From positions 103,819 through 167,818 of the forward strand of contig NZ_JNZY01000013.1 in the NCBI RefSeq assembly GCF_000717655.1: a stretch of 64,000 bases of DNA, written 5' to 3'. Within the stretch, counting starts at the first letter, position 1. Each line of letters starts with the position of its first letter. A program made the position numbers and the translations under genes. Source of the stretch: Streptomyces katrae (lineage in GTDB: Bacteria > Actinomycetota > Actinomycetes > Streptomycetales > Streptomycetaceae). Shown piece after piece: positions 44,922 through 54,203 of this stretch. The notes beneath the pieces are model-generated. The model was given only the letters and a program-made list of their open reading frames with translations. It searched no databases and was not told the DNA's origin.

Positions 44922-46565
44922 GTGAACGGGGCGGCGAAAGGTGCCATCGTCGGCGGGGTGTTTCTCGCGATGGTCGGCGGGGCCGGGTACGGGGTGTACT
45001 CGCTGGTCGGGGAAGGCGACGACGGCGGCGACGGCAAGGACCGCGGCTCCGCCGTCCGGGCCGAGAAGGGCAGCGGGCCGGTCACCGACAAGGAGGCCGC
45101 GCAGACCGCGAAGGCCTTCTTCGCCGCCTGGGCGGCCGGGGACGCGCACGCGGCCGCGGAGCTGACGAACAACGTGCAGGCCGCGCAGACCGCCGTGGCC
45201 GACTACCGGGCGAAGGCCTACGTGTCCAAGGCCGTGATCACTCCGGGGGTGCAGACGGGTACGACCATCCCGTTCAGCGTCGCCGCGGAGGTCACGTACG
45301 AGGGCGCCACCAAGCCGCTCGCGTACGAGTCGAAGCTGACCGTCGTGCGGGGCGTGACCAGCGGGAAGCCGCTCGTCGACTGGCAGGCGTCGGTGATCCA
45401 CCCGCAGCTGCAGAAGGACGAGAAGCTGCGCGCGGGCGCCCCGGCGGCTCCGCCGGTCAAGGCCGTGGACCGCAACGGCGAGGAGCTGAGCGCCGAGAAG
45501 TACCCCTCGCTGCGGCCGGTCCTCGACCAGCTGCGCCAGACGTACGGCGGCAAGGCGGGCGGCAAGGCCGGGGCCGAGCTGTGGATCGAGCCGGCCGCGC
45601 AGGACGCGCCGAAGCGGACCCTGCTGACGCTGGTGGAGGGCGAGCCGAGCACGCTGAAGACCTACCTGGACGCCAAGGTCCAGGCGGCGGCCGAGAAGGC
45701 CGTCGCCAAGTACCCGGAGTCCTCGGTGGTCGCCGTCCAGCCGAGCAACGGGCACATCCTGGCCGTGGCCAACCACCGCAAGGACGGCTTCAACGCGGCG
45801 ATGGAGGGGCGGCGGGCGCCCGGCTCGACGTGGAAGGTCGTGACGGCGGCGATGCTGATCGACCGGGGCAAGGCGGCGGCCGACCGGCCGGCGGAGTGCA
45901 CGAAGGACGCCGTCTGGGGCGGCCGCACCTTCCACAACCTGAACAACTTCGAACTGCCGGGCGCGAACTTCGCGACCAGCTTCGCCAAGTCCTGCAACAC
46001 CGCCTTCATCAAGCAGATCAACGACGTCGACGACGACTCGGCTCTGGCGAAGGAGGCCCGTGAGGTCTTCGGCCTCGGGCTGGACAACTGGAAGACGGGC
46101 ATCCGCTCGGCCGACGGCCAGGTGCCGGAGGCGAAGGGCGCGGAGGCGGCCGCCGAGTACATCGGGCAGGGCCGGATCACCATGAACCCGCTGAACGTGG
46201 CCTCGTTCACGGCCACCGCGCGCAGCGGGGTCTTCCGCCAGCCGCTGCTCGTCTCGCCGGAGCTCGACGGGCGGCCGATCGCGCAGGCGGCGCGGCAGAT
46301 GAAGCCTTCGGTCCAGCAGCAGCTGGTCCGGATGATGAAGCTGACGGCAACCAGCGGCACGGCGGCCCAGGCGATGAGCTCGGTGGGCGGCTCCGACAAG
46401 GGGGCGAAGACCGGCTCGGCGGAGGTCGACGGCGCGGGCAGCCCGGACAGCTGGTTCACGGGCTTCAGCCGGGACGTGGCCGCGGCGGCGATGGTCGAGG
46501 CCGGCGGCCACGGCGGCGACGCCGCGGGCCCGATCGTGGCGACGGTCCTGAACGCCGGTTCCTGA
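44922..46565 (+). CDS. Penicillin-binding protein, class-B-like transpeptidase
   Basis: Membrane-anchored DD-transpeptidase of 547 aa. A single N-terminal helix (AIVGGVFLAMVGGAGYGVYS) is followed by an NTF2-like MecA-N domain (about 45-165; TAKAFFAAWAAGDAHAAAEL). A linker and the transpeptidase domain (about 255-545) come next. Active-site motifs are intact: SxxK in APGSTWKVV, SxN in KSCNTAF and KTG in GAKTGSAEV. The domain order matches MecA-N/PBP2-like Streptomyces proteins. GTG at 44922 with GAGGGG about 9 nt upstream. Downstream is a terminator. The 24-bp palindrome in its leader suggests regulated expression. Confidence 0.93.
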   Translation: MNGAAKGAIVGGVFLAMVGGAGYGVYSLVGEGDDGGDGKDRGSAVRAEKGSGPVTDKEAAQTAKAFFAAWAAGDAHAAAELTNNVQAAQTAVADYRAKAYVSKAVITPGVQTGTTIPFSVAAEVTYEGATKPLAYESKLTVVRGVTSGKPLVDWQASVIHPQLQKDEKLRAGAPAAPPVKAVDRNGEELSAEKYPSLRPVLDQLRQTYGGKAGGKAGAELWIEPAAQDAPKRTLLTLVEGEPSTLKTYLDAKVQAAAEKAVAKYPESSVVAVQPSNGHILAVANHRKDGFNAAMEGRRAPGSTWKVVTAAMLIDRGKAAADRPAECTKDAVWGGRTFHNLNNFELPGANFATSFAKSCNTAFIKQINDVDDDSALAKEAREVFGLGLDNWKTGIRSADGQVPEAKGAEAAAEYIGQGRITMNPLNVASFTATARSGVFRQPLLVSPELDGRPIAQAARQMKPSVQQQLVRMMKLTATSGTAAQAMSSVGGSDKGAKTGSAEVDGAGSPDSWFTGFSRDVAAAAMVEAGGHGGDAAGPIVATVLNAGS

Positions 46566-46573
46566 CCTGCTCG

Positions 46574-46611
46574 CCGTCGCGGGGGCCGGGAGCCCCCAGC
46601 CCTCGCGACGG
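46574..46611. terminator. Terminator between convergent PBP and serine hydrolase genes
   Basis: CCGTCGCG / CGCGACGG outer arms with an inner GGGGGC / GCCCCC stem, 9 nt past the PBP stop and abutting the hydrolase stop. Likely bidirectional. Confidence 0.75.
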
Positions 46612-46612
46612 G

Positions 46613-47788
46613 TCAGAGTGAGGACCGGACCGCTCGGAGCAGGGACTGGGCCCGGGGGTCGGCGGTGACCGACTTGGCGTGGGCGTTCGTCACGTAGCCG
46701 AAGCCGATCCCCGCCTCCGGATCCGCGAAGCCCAGCGAGCCGCCCCGCCCCGGGTGCCCGAACGACGCCGGGGACAGCAGCGGCGAGGCCGGGCTGTGCA
46801 GCATGTAGCCGGGGCCGAAGCGCGTGTTGACCACCAGCACCCGGTCCGGCCCGGACGAGAGCTCCGTCCCCGCCAGCCGGGCCGTCTCCGGGGTGAACAG
46901 CCGCGTGCCGTCCTCCGTGTCGCCCAGCAGGGCCGCGTACAGGCCGGCCAGGCCACGTGCCGTGCCGATGCCCGCCGACGCCGGGAGTTCGGCCGCCCGG
47001 AAAGCCGGGTCGTTCTCGTCCGGCAGCGGGGTGATCGCTGCGAACGCCCTCCGGGTCAGCGAGGACGGGTCCGCCCAGGCCTCCGAAACGTTTCTCCGGG
47101 GGCGCGTACGAAGACCCCCAGCCGTCTGCGGCGGGTCCACCGGGCCGACCCGGCCGACGCGCGCGGTCTCCGCCTCCGGCAGGCCGGTCCAGAACTCCAG
47201 CCCCCGGGGCCCCGTGACCTCCTGCGCCAGCCACTGCCCGAGCGACGCCCCGGTCACCCGCAGCACCAGCTCCGACAGCAGCCAGCTGTACGTCTGCGCG
47301 TGGTAGCCGTGCGCGGAGCCCGGCTCCCAGAAGGCCTGCTGCTCGGCGACCGCACGCGCCCCGGAGAGCCCGTCCACCGCCTCGGCGGGGGTCAGCGCAG
47401 CGTCCAGCGCAGGCACCCCGGCCCGGTGCGCGAGCAGGTCCCGGACCAGCGTCCGCTCCTTGCCGCCCGCCTTGAACTCCGGCCAGTACGCCGCCACGGG
47501 TGCATCCAGGTCCAGCAGCCCGCGCTGGTGCAGCAGCAGCGGTACGACGGCGGCCACGCCCTTGGTGGCCGAGCGCACCACCTGAGCGGTCCCGGCAACC
47601 CACGGCTCGCCGCCGCCGTCGCCGTCACCGGCCTCGACGTCCTTCGGGCCCGCCCACAGGTCCACGACCTTCCGGCCGTCCCGGTACACGGCCACCGCCG
47701 CGCCCCGGTCCCCGAGCACCTCGAAGTTGCGTACGAACGCGTCCCGGACGGCCTCGAAGCCCTCCGTCACGGTTCCGTTGACGTCCAC
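46613..47788 (-). CDS. Serine hydrolase, beta-lactamase/esterase (class C-like) family
   Basis: Serine hydrolase of the PF00144 type (AmpC, DD-peptidase, EstB esterases). The nucleophile motif SxxK is VRSATKGVAAVVPLLLHQRG, with Ser-Ala-Thr-Lys. The second motif region reads PGSAHGYHAQTYSWLLSELV, as in EstB-like enzymes where Tyr activates Ser. The C-terminal FGHPGRGGSLGFADPEAGIG contains the HxG-like third motif. The 391 aa have no signal peptide, pointing to an intracellular esterase rather than an exported beta-lactamase. ATG at 47788. Convergent with the PBP gene. Confidence 0.87.
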   Translation of the reverse strand: MDVNGTVTEGFEAVRDAFVRNFEVLGDRGAAVAVYRDGRKVVDLWAGPKDVEAGDGDGGGEPWVAGTAQVVRSATKGVAAVVPLLLHQRGLLDLDAPVAAYWPEFKAGGKERTLVRDLLAHRAGVPALDAALTPAEAVDGLSGARAVAEQQAFWEPGSAHGYHAQTYSWLLSELVLRVTGASLGQWLAQEVTGPRGLEFWTGLPEAETARVGRVGPVDPPQTAGGLRTRPRRNVSEAWADPSSLTRRAFAAITPLPDENDPAFRAAELPASAGIGTARGLAGLYAALLGDTEDGTRLFTPETARLAGTELSSGPDRVLVVNTRFGPGYMLHSPASPLLSPASFGHPGRGGSLGFADPEAGIGFGYVTNAHAKSVTADPRAQSLLRAVRSSL

Positions 47789-47955
47789 GTCCCTGCTCCT
47801 CGTTCACCGCGGGTGCCGCCGGTCGGTCCGCCTGGAAGAGTGCAACACGGACCGGAGCCGCGTCCTTCCCCGGGGCGGGCAGGAACTGCGACCGGCTGAC
47901 CGGCGGACGGAGTCCGACGCAGCAGGCCGAAGCCCGGGAGGCGCCCCGGCGCCGA

Positions 47956-48741
47956 TCAGTGCGAGGGCCGCGTCAAGGAGGGCGTGCGCGGATCGAAGCC
48001 GAACGGGAGCTCCAGCCGGTGGGCACGCATCAGCTCCTCGTCGCACAGCAGGTCCTGCGTGCGCCCGTCGGCCGCGATGACGCCCTCGCTGAGGATCACC
48101 GCGCGCGAGCACAGCTCCAGCGCGTACGGCAGGTCGTGGGTGACCATCAGCACCGTCACGTCCAGCGAGCGCAGGATGTCCGCGAGCTCGCGCCGCGACG
48201 CCGGGTCCAGGTTGGACGAGGGCTCGTCCAGGACCAGGATCTCCGGCCGCATCGCCAGTACGGTCGCCACCGCGACCCGGCGGCGCTGCCCGAACGACAG
48301 GTGGTGCGGCGGCCGGTCCGCGAAGGCCTGCATGCCCACCTGCTCCAGCGCCTCGCGGACCCGCGTCTCCAGCTCCGCGCCCCGCATCCCGGCGGCCGCC
48401 GGACCGAAGGCCACGTCCTCGCGCACGGTCGGCATGAACAGCTGGTCGTCCGGGTCCTGGAAGACGATGCCGACCCGGCGCCGGATCTCGGCGAAGTTCC
48501 GCTTCTCGACCGGCAGGCCGGCCACCGCCACCGTGCCGACGCCGCCGCCGCCGAGGATGCCGTTGAGGTGCAGCACCAGCGTGGTCTTGCCGGCGCCGTT
48601 CGGGCCGAGCAGCGCCACCCGCTCGCCCTGTCCGACGGTCAGGTCCACCCCGAAGAGGGCCTGGTGCCCGTCCGGGTAGGCGTACGCGAGGCCGGAGACC
48701 TCGAGGGAAGGCGTGGGAGTCACAGCAGTCACAGGGTCCAT
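47956..48741 (-). CDS. cbiO: Energy-coupling factor ATPase for cobalt/nickel uptake (CbiO)
   Basis: ATPase of the CbiMNQO/NikMNQO importer. Walker A LLGPNGAGKTTLVL, Q-loop GIVFQDPDDQLFMPTVRED (the QDPDDQLF form is diagnostic of ECF ATPases), LSFGQRRRVAVATVLAM, Walker B ILVLDEPSSNLDP and MVTHDLPYALELC. The 261 aa start at ATG 48741, overlapping the last 13 nt of the CbiQ gene; a GTG at 48732 is an alternative. Last gene of the operon cbiM(N)-cbiQ-cbiO. Confidence 0.93.
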   Translation of the reverse strand: MDPVTAVTPTPSLEVSGLAYAYPDGHQALFGVDLTVGQGERVALLGPNGAGKTTLVLHLNGILGGGGVGTVAVAGLPVEKRNFAEIRRRVGIVFQDPDDQLFMPTVREDVAFGPAAAGMRGAELETRVREALEQVGMQAFADRPPHHLSFGQRRRVAVATVLAMRPEILVLDEPSSNLDPASRRELADILRSLDVTVLMVTHDLPYALELCSRAVILSEGVIAADGRTQDLLCDEELMRAHRLELPFGFDPRTPSLTRPSH

Positions 48742-49490
48742 CCCATCAGACAGACGGCGAGCGCCGCCGCCGGGAGTACGGCCGCGTACGCCCACTGGGC
48801 GCGGGTGGCCACGACTTCGTCGATCACCGGCATCGAGCCGGCGTAGCCGCGGCTGACCATCGCGAGGTGGACCCGCTCACCGCGTTCGTAGGAGCGGATG
48901 AACAGGGCTCCGGCGGTCTTGGCCAGCACCCCCCAGTGCCGGATGCCGCGGGCCTCGAACCCGCGCGAGCGCCGGGCGATCGACATCCGCCGCAGCTCGT
49001 CGGTGATCACGTCGCCGTACCGGATCATGAAGGAGGCGATCTGCACCAGCAGCGGCGGCAGCTTCAGCTGCTGGAGCCCGAGCAGCAGCGCCCGCAGTTC
49101 GGTGGTCGAGGCGAGCAGGACGGACGTGGCCACCCCGAGCGTGCCCTTGGCCAGCACGTTCCAGGCGCCCCACAGTCCGGAGACGCTGAGCGACATCCCG
49201 AGCACCTCCACCCGCTCGCCCTGTGCCACGAACGGCATGAGCACGGCGAAGGCCACGAACGGGACCTCGATCAGCAGCCGCCGCAGCAGGAACCCGGCCG
49301 GGATACGGGCCGCGGCGGCGACCGCCGCGATGAGGACGGCGTACAGCCCGAAGGCCCACACCGCCTCGCGCGGGGTGGACACGACGACCACGACGAAGGC
49401 GAAGGCCGCGGCCAGCTTGCAGTGCGGCGGCAGCGCGTGGACCGGCGAGTGCCCGTGCCGGTAGAGCTTGTGGGCGTGGCCCGCGCCCAT
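48729..49490 (-). CDS. cbiQ: Energy-coupling factor transmembrane protein CbiQ
   Basis: Membrane T-component linking the ATPase to the metal-binding CbiM. The N-terminus HSPVHALPPHCKLAAAFAFV is the CbiQ signature. The two coupling helices carry the Ala-Arg-Gly motifs: RRMSIARRSRGFEARGIRH and HLAMVSRGYAG. About six hydrophobic stretches lie in 253 aa. It starts 1 nt after the CbiM stop and overlaps cbiO, so the operon is translationally compact. Confidence 0.93.
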   Translation of the reverse strand: MGAGHAHKLYRHGHSPVHALPPHCKLAAAFAFVVVVVSTPREAVWAFGLYAVLIAAVAAAARIPAGFLLRRLLIEVPFVAFAVLMPFVAQGERVEVLGMSLSVSGLWGAWNVLAKGTLGVATSVLLASTTELRALLLGLQQLKLPPLLVQIASFMIRYGDVITDELRRMSIARRSRGFEARGIRHWGVLAKTAGALFIRSYERGERVHLAMVSRGYAGSMPVIDEVVATRAQWAYAAVLPAAALAVCLMGWTL

Positions 49491-49491
49491 C

Positions 49492-50550
49492 TCAGACCGC
49501 CGTGGCCGAGGCGGCCGTCAGGTCCTCCGCGCGGCGGCGGCGCACGGTCCAGAAGATCCCGGTGCCGACGGCGACGGTCGCTCCGACACCGATGACACCG
49601 GCGAGGCCGCCGGAGAGGCGGGCGTCGTCGACGTCCTTGACGCTGTAGTCGGCGAGCGGGGAGCCGGCGGCGGCGTGCTCCTGCACGTTCTGGTCGATGC
49701 CCTTGTCGGCGGCGACCTTCTCGAGGCCGTCCGGGCTGGCGGAGGCGTAGAAGGAGACGAAGCCGGCCAGTACGAGGGCGGTGACCAGGCCGGTGATCCA
49801 CACGGGCTTCGTCGACCGGGCGGCCACGGCCGCGGGCACCGCGGCCGGAGCAGCAGCCGGGGCGTCGACCAGCTTGCCGCCGACGCGGAGCTTCAGCGGC
49901 GCGGCCAGCCCGCGCGCGCCGTGCACCAGGTCGGGCCGTACGGCCAGTACGGCGCCCACGGTCGCGGCGGTGATGACGGCCTCGCCGATGCCGATCAGCA
50001 CGTGCACGCCGACCATGGCGGTGAACACCTTGCCGAGCGGGACGTCGGTGGTCCCGCCGAGGGCGTACAGGAGGGTGAACATGACGGCCGCACCGGGCAC
50101 CGAGAGCAGTGCTCCGGCGAAGGCGGCGACGGTGACCGAGCGGCGGGTGTCCGGCAGGAGCTTCAGCAGCCCGCGGAAGACGGCGTAGGCGACGACCACG
50201 GTCACGACGCCCATGGTCACGACGTTGACGCCGAGGGCGGTCAGCCCGCCGTCGGCGAACAGGACGCCCTGCATGAGCAGCACCACGGACACGCACAGCA
50301 CACCCGTCCAGGGGCCGACGAGGATCGCGGCGAGCGCCCCTCCCAGCAGGTGTCCGCTGGTACCGGCGGCGACCGGGAAGTTCAGCATCTGGACGGCGAA
50401 GATGAACGCGGCGACGAGCCCGGCGAGCGGCGCCGCCCGCTCGTCGAGTTCCCGGCGGGCGCCGCGGAGGCTGACGGCCACGGCGCCTGCGGCGGCGACA
50501 CCTGCGGAGAGGGAGACGGGGGCGTCGATGAAGCCGTCGGGCACATGCAT
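49492..50550 (-). CDS. cbiM: Cobalt/nickel substrate-binding CbiM fused to CbiN-like domain
   Basis: Integral-membrane metal-capturing subunit. It begins MHVPDGFIDAPVSL, the exact N-terminal His motif that ligates Ni/Co in CbiM/NikM. MLNFPVAAGTSGHLLGGALA contains the other conserved metal-site residues. After about residue 245 a second hydrophobic part contains FYASASPDGLEKVAADKGID, the PDGLE domain of CbiN/NikN, followed by a last helix. So M and N components are one 352 aa chain. ATG at 50550. A Nur-like box in its upstream region points to nickel. Confidence 0.93.
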   Translation of the reverse strand: MHVPDGFIDAPVSLSAGVAAAGAVAVSLRGARRELDERAAPLAGLVAAFIFAVQMLNFPVAAGTSGHLLGGALAAILVGPWTGVLCVSVVLLMQGVLFADGGLTALGVNVVTMGVVTVVVAYAVFRGLLKLLPDTRRSVTVAAFAGALLSVPGAAVMFTLLYALGGTTDVPLGKVFTAMVGVHVLIGIGEAVITAATVGAVLAVRPDLVHGARGLAAPLKLRVGGKLVDAPAAAPAAVPAAVAARSTKPVWITGLVTALVLAGFVSFYASASPDGLEKVAADKGIDQNVQEHAAAGSPLADYSVKDVDDARLSGGLAGVIGVGATVAVGTGIFWTVRRRRAEDLTAASATAV

Positions 50551-50617
50551 GGGGCTGCTCCGCTTCCTGCGGTCTTTGAGCTGACAAAGTCTTTAACCGC
50601 TCAAGAATAGGGCCTAA

Positions 50618-50634
50618 TTGCAAACCCTTGGCAA
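50618..50634. promoter_or_regulatory. Nur-box-like nickel operator upstream of cbiM
   Basis: TTGCAA-ACCCT-TGGCAA, differing at one base from the published Streptomyces Nur consensus tTGCaa-N5-ttGCAA as I remember it. It lies about 70 nt upstream of the importer operon. It would repress uptake when nickel is plentiful. Confidence 0.6.
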
Positions 50635-50731
50635 GAGCGTCCGCAGCACAAATACGGCCGCGCAGATTCGTGGGAATGTGCGAGGCTGGGGGCAATACGG
50701 ACTCATATGCTCCGATTAGAGGAGTCTTGTC

Positions 50732-51151
50732 GTGTCAGCCACCGCCGAGAATCCCCCCACGGCCTCAGCCGCCACCGCCGTCGCCACCGCCGTAGCCGCC
50801 GCCGTCGAGGAGCGCGTCACCGCCCGCGTGATCAGCGACGACCCGCTCTACCGGAAGATCCCCGTCGCCCTGCGCTTCGCCCCCGCCGAGCCGCTCGCCG
50901 TACGGATCGTCTTCCCCTCCGGGCTCTCCCCCGAGGGCACCGACAACGAGTGGGTCTTCCCCCGGGCCCTCCTCGAGGCGGGCCTCCAGGCCCCGACCGG
51001 CACCGGCGACGTACGCGTCTGGCCCTGCGGCCGCGTCCAGGCGGTCGTCGAGTTCCACTCCCCCGAGGGCGTCGCGGTGATCCAGTTCGACATCGCCGCG
51101 CTGCGCCGCTTCCTGCGCCGCACGAACGCCCCCGTCACCCGGCAGGCGTAA
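50732..51151 (+). CDS. ssgE: SsgA-like sporulation protein, probably SsgE
   Basis: SALP family protein found only in morphologically complex actinomycetes, where members steer septum placement, wall synthesis and spore separation. The SALP core is visible: RKIPVALRFAPAEPLAVRIV, NEWVFPRALLEAGL and GDVRVWPC, followed by VQFHSPEG-like VVEFHSPEGVAVIQFD. The 139 aa contain an Ala-rich N-terminus. GTG at 50732 with GAGGAG about 8 nt upstream. The ssgE assignment rests on position: S. coelicolor ssgE lies in this neighbourhood as I recall. Divergent from cbiM. Confidence 0.82.
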   Translation: MSATAENPPTASAATAVATAVAAAVEERVTARVISDDPLYRKIPVALRFAPAEPLAVRIVFPSGLSPEGTDNEWVFPRALLEAGLQAPTGTGDVRVWPCGRVQAVVEFHSPEGVAVIQFDIAALRRFLRRTNAPVTRQA

Positions 51152-51268
51152 CGGGACCACGCGAATCGCGGCGGGCGTGACACGACGAAACGAGACGAGA
51201 CGAAACGGGCCCGGCCCCGCACCTGGTGATCAGGTGCGGGGCCGGGCCGACACGTACGGCGGGACGGG

Positions 51269-53476
51269 TCAGGCGTTGACCAGCTCGCGGTCGTTGTCCG
51301 GACCGTCCGCCTTCGGGGACCCCTGCGCACCCTCGAGGTGCTTGCGCAGGCTCTCGCCCTCCACGTCGACGTTGGGCAGCAGCCGGTCCAGCCAGCGCGG
51401 CAGCCACCAGGCCTTGTGGCCGAGCAGTGCGAGCACCGCCGGGACGATCGTCATGCGGACGACGAAGGCGTCGAAGAGGACGGCGATCGCCAGACCGAAG
51501 CCGATCATCTTGATCATCTGCTCGCTGGCGCCGATGAAGCCCGCGAACACCGCGATCATGATGACGGCGGCCGCCACGACCACCCGGGCGCTGTACTGGA
51601 AGCCGGTCACCACGGCCTGGCCCGGGCGCTCGCCGTGGACGTACGCCTCACGCATGCGGGTGACGAGGAAGACCTCGTAGTCCATGGCCAGGCCGAAGAC
51701 GACACCCACCATGAAGATCGGCATCATCGACATGATCGGGCCGGTCTGCTCCACCCCGAAGACCGAACCGAGCCAGCCCCACTGGAAGACCGCGACGACC
51801 GCGCCGAGTGCGGCGACCACCGAGAGCAGGAAGCCGAGGGCCGCCTTGAGCGGAACCAGGATGGAGCGGAAGACCAGCATCAGCAGCAGGAAGGCGAGGC
51901 CGACCACGAGCGCCAGGTAGGGCAGCAGCGCGTCGTTCATCTTCTGCGAGAAGTCGATGTTCATCGCGGTGGCGCCGGTGACCAGGACGTCGTCCCCACT
52001 GCCGTCGCGGATCGTGTGGACCAGGTTCTCGGTCTCCACGGAGGACGGACGGTCCTTCGGGATCACGGTGATGACCGAGGCGTCGCCCGCCTCGTTCGGG
52101 GCCGGCGGGGTGACCGCGGCCACGCCCTCCAGGCCCTTGATCCGGGCCTGCGTGTCGTCGGCGAGCTTCTTGTCGCCGTCGACGACCACCATCAGCGGGC
52201 CGTTGAAGCCCGGGCCGAAGCCCTCCGACAGCAGGTCGTACGCCTTGCGCTGGGTGGTGGAGACCGGCTGGGCGCCGTCGTCCGGCAGGCCCATCTCCAG
52301 CTTGCCCGCCGGGATCGCGATGGCGCCGAGGCCGATCACGGCGACGAGGAGCACCATCACCGGGCGGCGCAGCACGAACCTGGCCCAGCGGGTGCCGCCG
52401 TTGGCCTTCGGCTCGGCTCCGGCGGGCTTGCCCTTGCCGAACAGCCTGCTCTTCTTGCCCGCCGGCAGGACCTTCTTGCCCGCGAAGCCCAGGATGGCCG
52501 GGACCAGCGTCAGGGCGACGAGCACGGCGATGACCACGGTGCCCGCGGCCGCGAAGCCCATCTTGGTCAGCATCGGGATGTTGACCACGGCCAGGCCCAC
52601 GAGGGCGATGACCACGGTGAGACCGGCGAAGACGACGGCGGAGCCTGCGGTTCCGGCGGCGCGGCCCGCGGCCTCGTCCCGCTCACGGCCCTCGGCGAGC
52701 TCCACGCGGTAGCGGGAGACGATGAAGAGCGCGTAGTCGATGCCGACCGCGAGGCCGATCATCATCGCGAGGGTGGAGGTGGTGGAGCCGAGGTCCAGCA
52801 CGTTGGCGAGCGCGGTGATGGAGGAGACGCCGATGCCCACGCCGATCAGCGCGGTCAGCAGCGGCAGCCCGGCCGCGATGAGCGAACCGAAGGTGATGAC
52901 CAGCACGATCGCCGCGATCATGATGCCGACGATCTCGCCGGAGCCCGTCTCGGGAGCCGTCATCAGGGCGTCGCCGCCGATCTCGACGGTGAGCCCGGCG
53001 GCCTGGGCCGCGGTGCCGGAGTCCTTGAGCGCGTCGCGCGTCTCGTCCTTCAGCTCCATGCCGCTGACGGTGTACTTGACGCTCACGTACGCGGTGGAGC
53101 CGTCCTGGCTCACCGCCTGGGCCTGGTACGGATCGGCGACCGAGGCGACCTCGGCCTTGCCCGGGCCGTCCTTCAGACCGGAGACGATCTTCTCGACCTC
53201 GGTCTTGTACTGCGGGTCGTTGACCGAGGCGCCCGCGGGCGCCTTGACGACGATTCGGGCGGTGGCGCCGTCGGCGGCCATGCCCGGGAACTTCTCATCC
53301 AGCACGTCGAAGGCCTTCTGGGCCTCCGTGCCGGGTATGGAGAACGATCCGGAGGTGGGTGCGGACGCCGTCGCCGCGCCGAAGCCGGCGGCGAACAGCA
53401 GTGCCACCCAGACGAGGGCGACGAGGCCGCGGCGCCGGAAGGCGCCCCTGCCGAGTCGGTAGAGGAAGGTAGCCAC
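51269..53476 (-). CDS. MMPL/RND family transporter
   Basis: Proton-driven RND-type exporter of 735 aa with two MMPL repeats. Each repeat has a helix, an extracytoplasmic domain and a helix cluster. The proton-relay segments are MMIGLAVGIDYALFIVSRYR and MVGVVFGLAMDYEVFLVTRM, with the conserved GxxxDY pairs. A cytoplasmic loop is basic and the tail is acidic. GTG at 53476 with GGGAG upstream. It lies 116 nt downstream of a TetR gene on the same strand, so it is likely repressed by it. Substrates in the family include lipids and drugs; none can be assigned. Confidence 0.92.
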   Translation of the reverse strand: MATFLYRLGRGAFRRRGLVALVWVALLFAAGFGAATASAPTSGSFSIPGTEAQKAFDVLDEKFPGMAADGATARIVVKAPAGASVNDPQYKTEVEKIVSGLKDGPGKAEVASVADPYQAQAVSQDGSTAYVSVKYTVSGMELKDETRDALKDSGTAAQAAGLTVEIGGDALMTAPETGSGEIVGIMIAAIVLVITFGSLIAAGLPLLTALIGVGIGVSSITALANVLDLGSTTSTLAMMIGLAVGIDYALFIVSRYRVELAEGRERDEAAGRAAGTAGSAVVFAGLTVVIALVGLAVVNIPMLTKMGFAAAGTVVIAVLVALTLVPAILGFAGKKVLPAGKKSRLFGKGKPAGAEPKANGGTRWARFVLRRPVMVLLVAVIGLGAIAIPAGKLEMGLPDDGAQPVSTTQRKAYDLLSEGFGPGFNGPLMVVVDGDKKLADDTQARIKGLEGVAAVTPPAPNEAGDASVITVIPKDRPSSVETENLVHTIRDGSGDDVLVTGATAMNIDFSQKMNDALLPYLALVVGLAFLLLMLVFRSILVPLKAALGFLLSVVAALGAVVAVFQWGWLGSVFGVEQTGPIMSMMPIFMVGVVFGLAMDYEVFLVTRMREAYVHGERPGQAVVTGFQYSARVVVAAAVIMIAVFAGFIGASEQMIKMIGFGLAIAVLFDAFVVRMTIVPAVLALLGHKAWWLPRWLDRLLPNVDVEGESLRKHLEGAQGSPKADGPDNDRELVNA

Positions 53477-53592
53477 GGAGGCGGTTCTCCCGTTCAGGTC
53501 GTGGGATGGATCCGGGATGGATCAGGGCGTGGAAAGCCGGCCCGACGACGAGAGCGGCGTGTCAGGAGCAGCAGGAAGGTGCGCGGGCGGAC

Positions 53593-54183
53593 TCAGACTC
53601 CGAGGGCGGGGAAGACCACGGAGTCGATGAAGTCGGCGAGGAACGCCTGGTCCACCGATCGGTCCTCCATCAGCGGCAACGCGATGAAGGCGCCGATCAG
53701 CATGTGCGGCACGAAACGGATCGCGGGGCGGTCCGGGGCGACCTCGCCCCGGTCCACGGCCCGCTGCAGGATCTCGTCGAGGCCGGAGATCTCCGGCTCC
53801 ATGAGCAGCCTGCGCAACGCCTGGTGGAGTTCGGGACTCGTGTGGACGGCGTGGGCGAGCCCCCGCAGGAGCGCGGTGTCCTTCGCCATCTGCGCGTTGT
53901 CGGAGAGCTCGACCATGCGGTGGAAGTCGCCGCGCAGCGAGCCCGTGTCGATCTCCCGGAGGGAGGCCGGCTGGGTGCAGCGCAACGCCTTGGCGACCAG
54001 CTCGGGCTTGCTCCCCCACTGGCGGTAGAGGGTGGCCTTGCTGGACTTCGTACGGGCGGCGACCGCATCCATGGTCAGCGCCTCGTAGCCGACCTCGCGG
54101 AGGAGGTCGAGGACCGCCTCGTGGAGTTCGGCTTCCCGCTCGGGGGTGATCCGGCTGCGCCGCGACGAGACTTCTTCGGACAT
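53593..54183 (-). CDS. TetR family regulator of the MMPL exporter
   Basis: 196 aa repressor. The HTH at about 12-60 reads LHEAVLDLLREVGYEALTMD, then AVAARTKSSKATLYRQWGSK. A C-terminal TetR_C-like ligand domain follows. GGAGG 9 nt before ATG 54183. The MMPL gene follows on the same strand, and two copies of ACGAAAC-N-GTTTCGT-type palindromes precede the start. The layout therefore fits an autoregulated tetR-mmpL operon induced by the exporter's substrate. Confidence 0.92.
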   Translation of the reverse strand: MSEEVSSRRSRITPEREAELHEAVLDLLREVGYEALTMDAVAARTKSSKATLYRQWGSKPELVAKALRCTQPASLREIDTGSLRGDFHRMVELSDNAQMAKDTALLRGLAHAVHTSPELHQALRRLLMEPEISGLDEILQRAVDRGEVAPDRPAIRFVPHMLIGAFIALPLMEDRSVDQAFLADFIDSVVFPALGV

Positions 54184-54203
54184 CTCCGGCACCTCCCTTC
54201 CGA

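Noticed and set aside
50551..50731. Cobalamin riboswitch upstream of the importer
   Set aside because: I could not find a B12-box-like sequence or enough structured leader in this spacer; a Nur-like box is a better fit.
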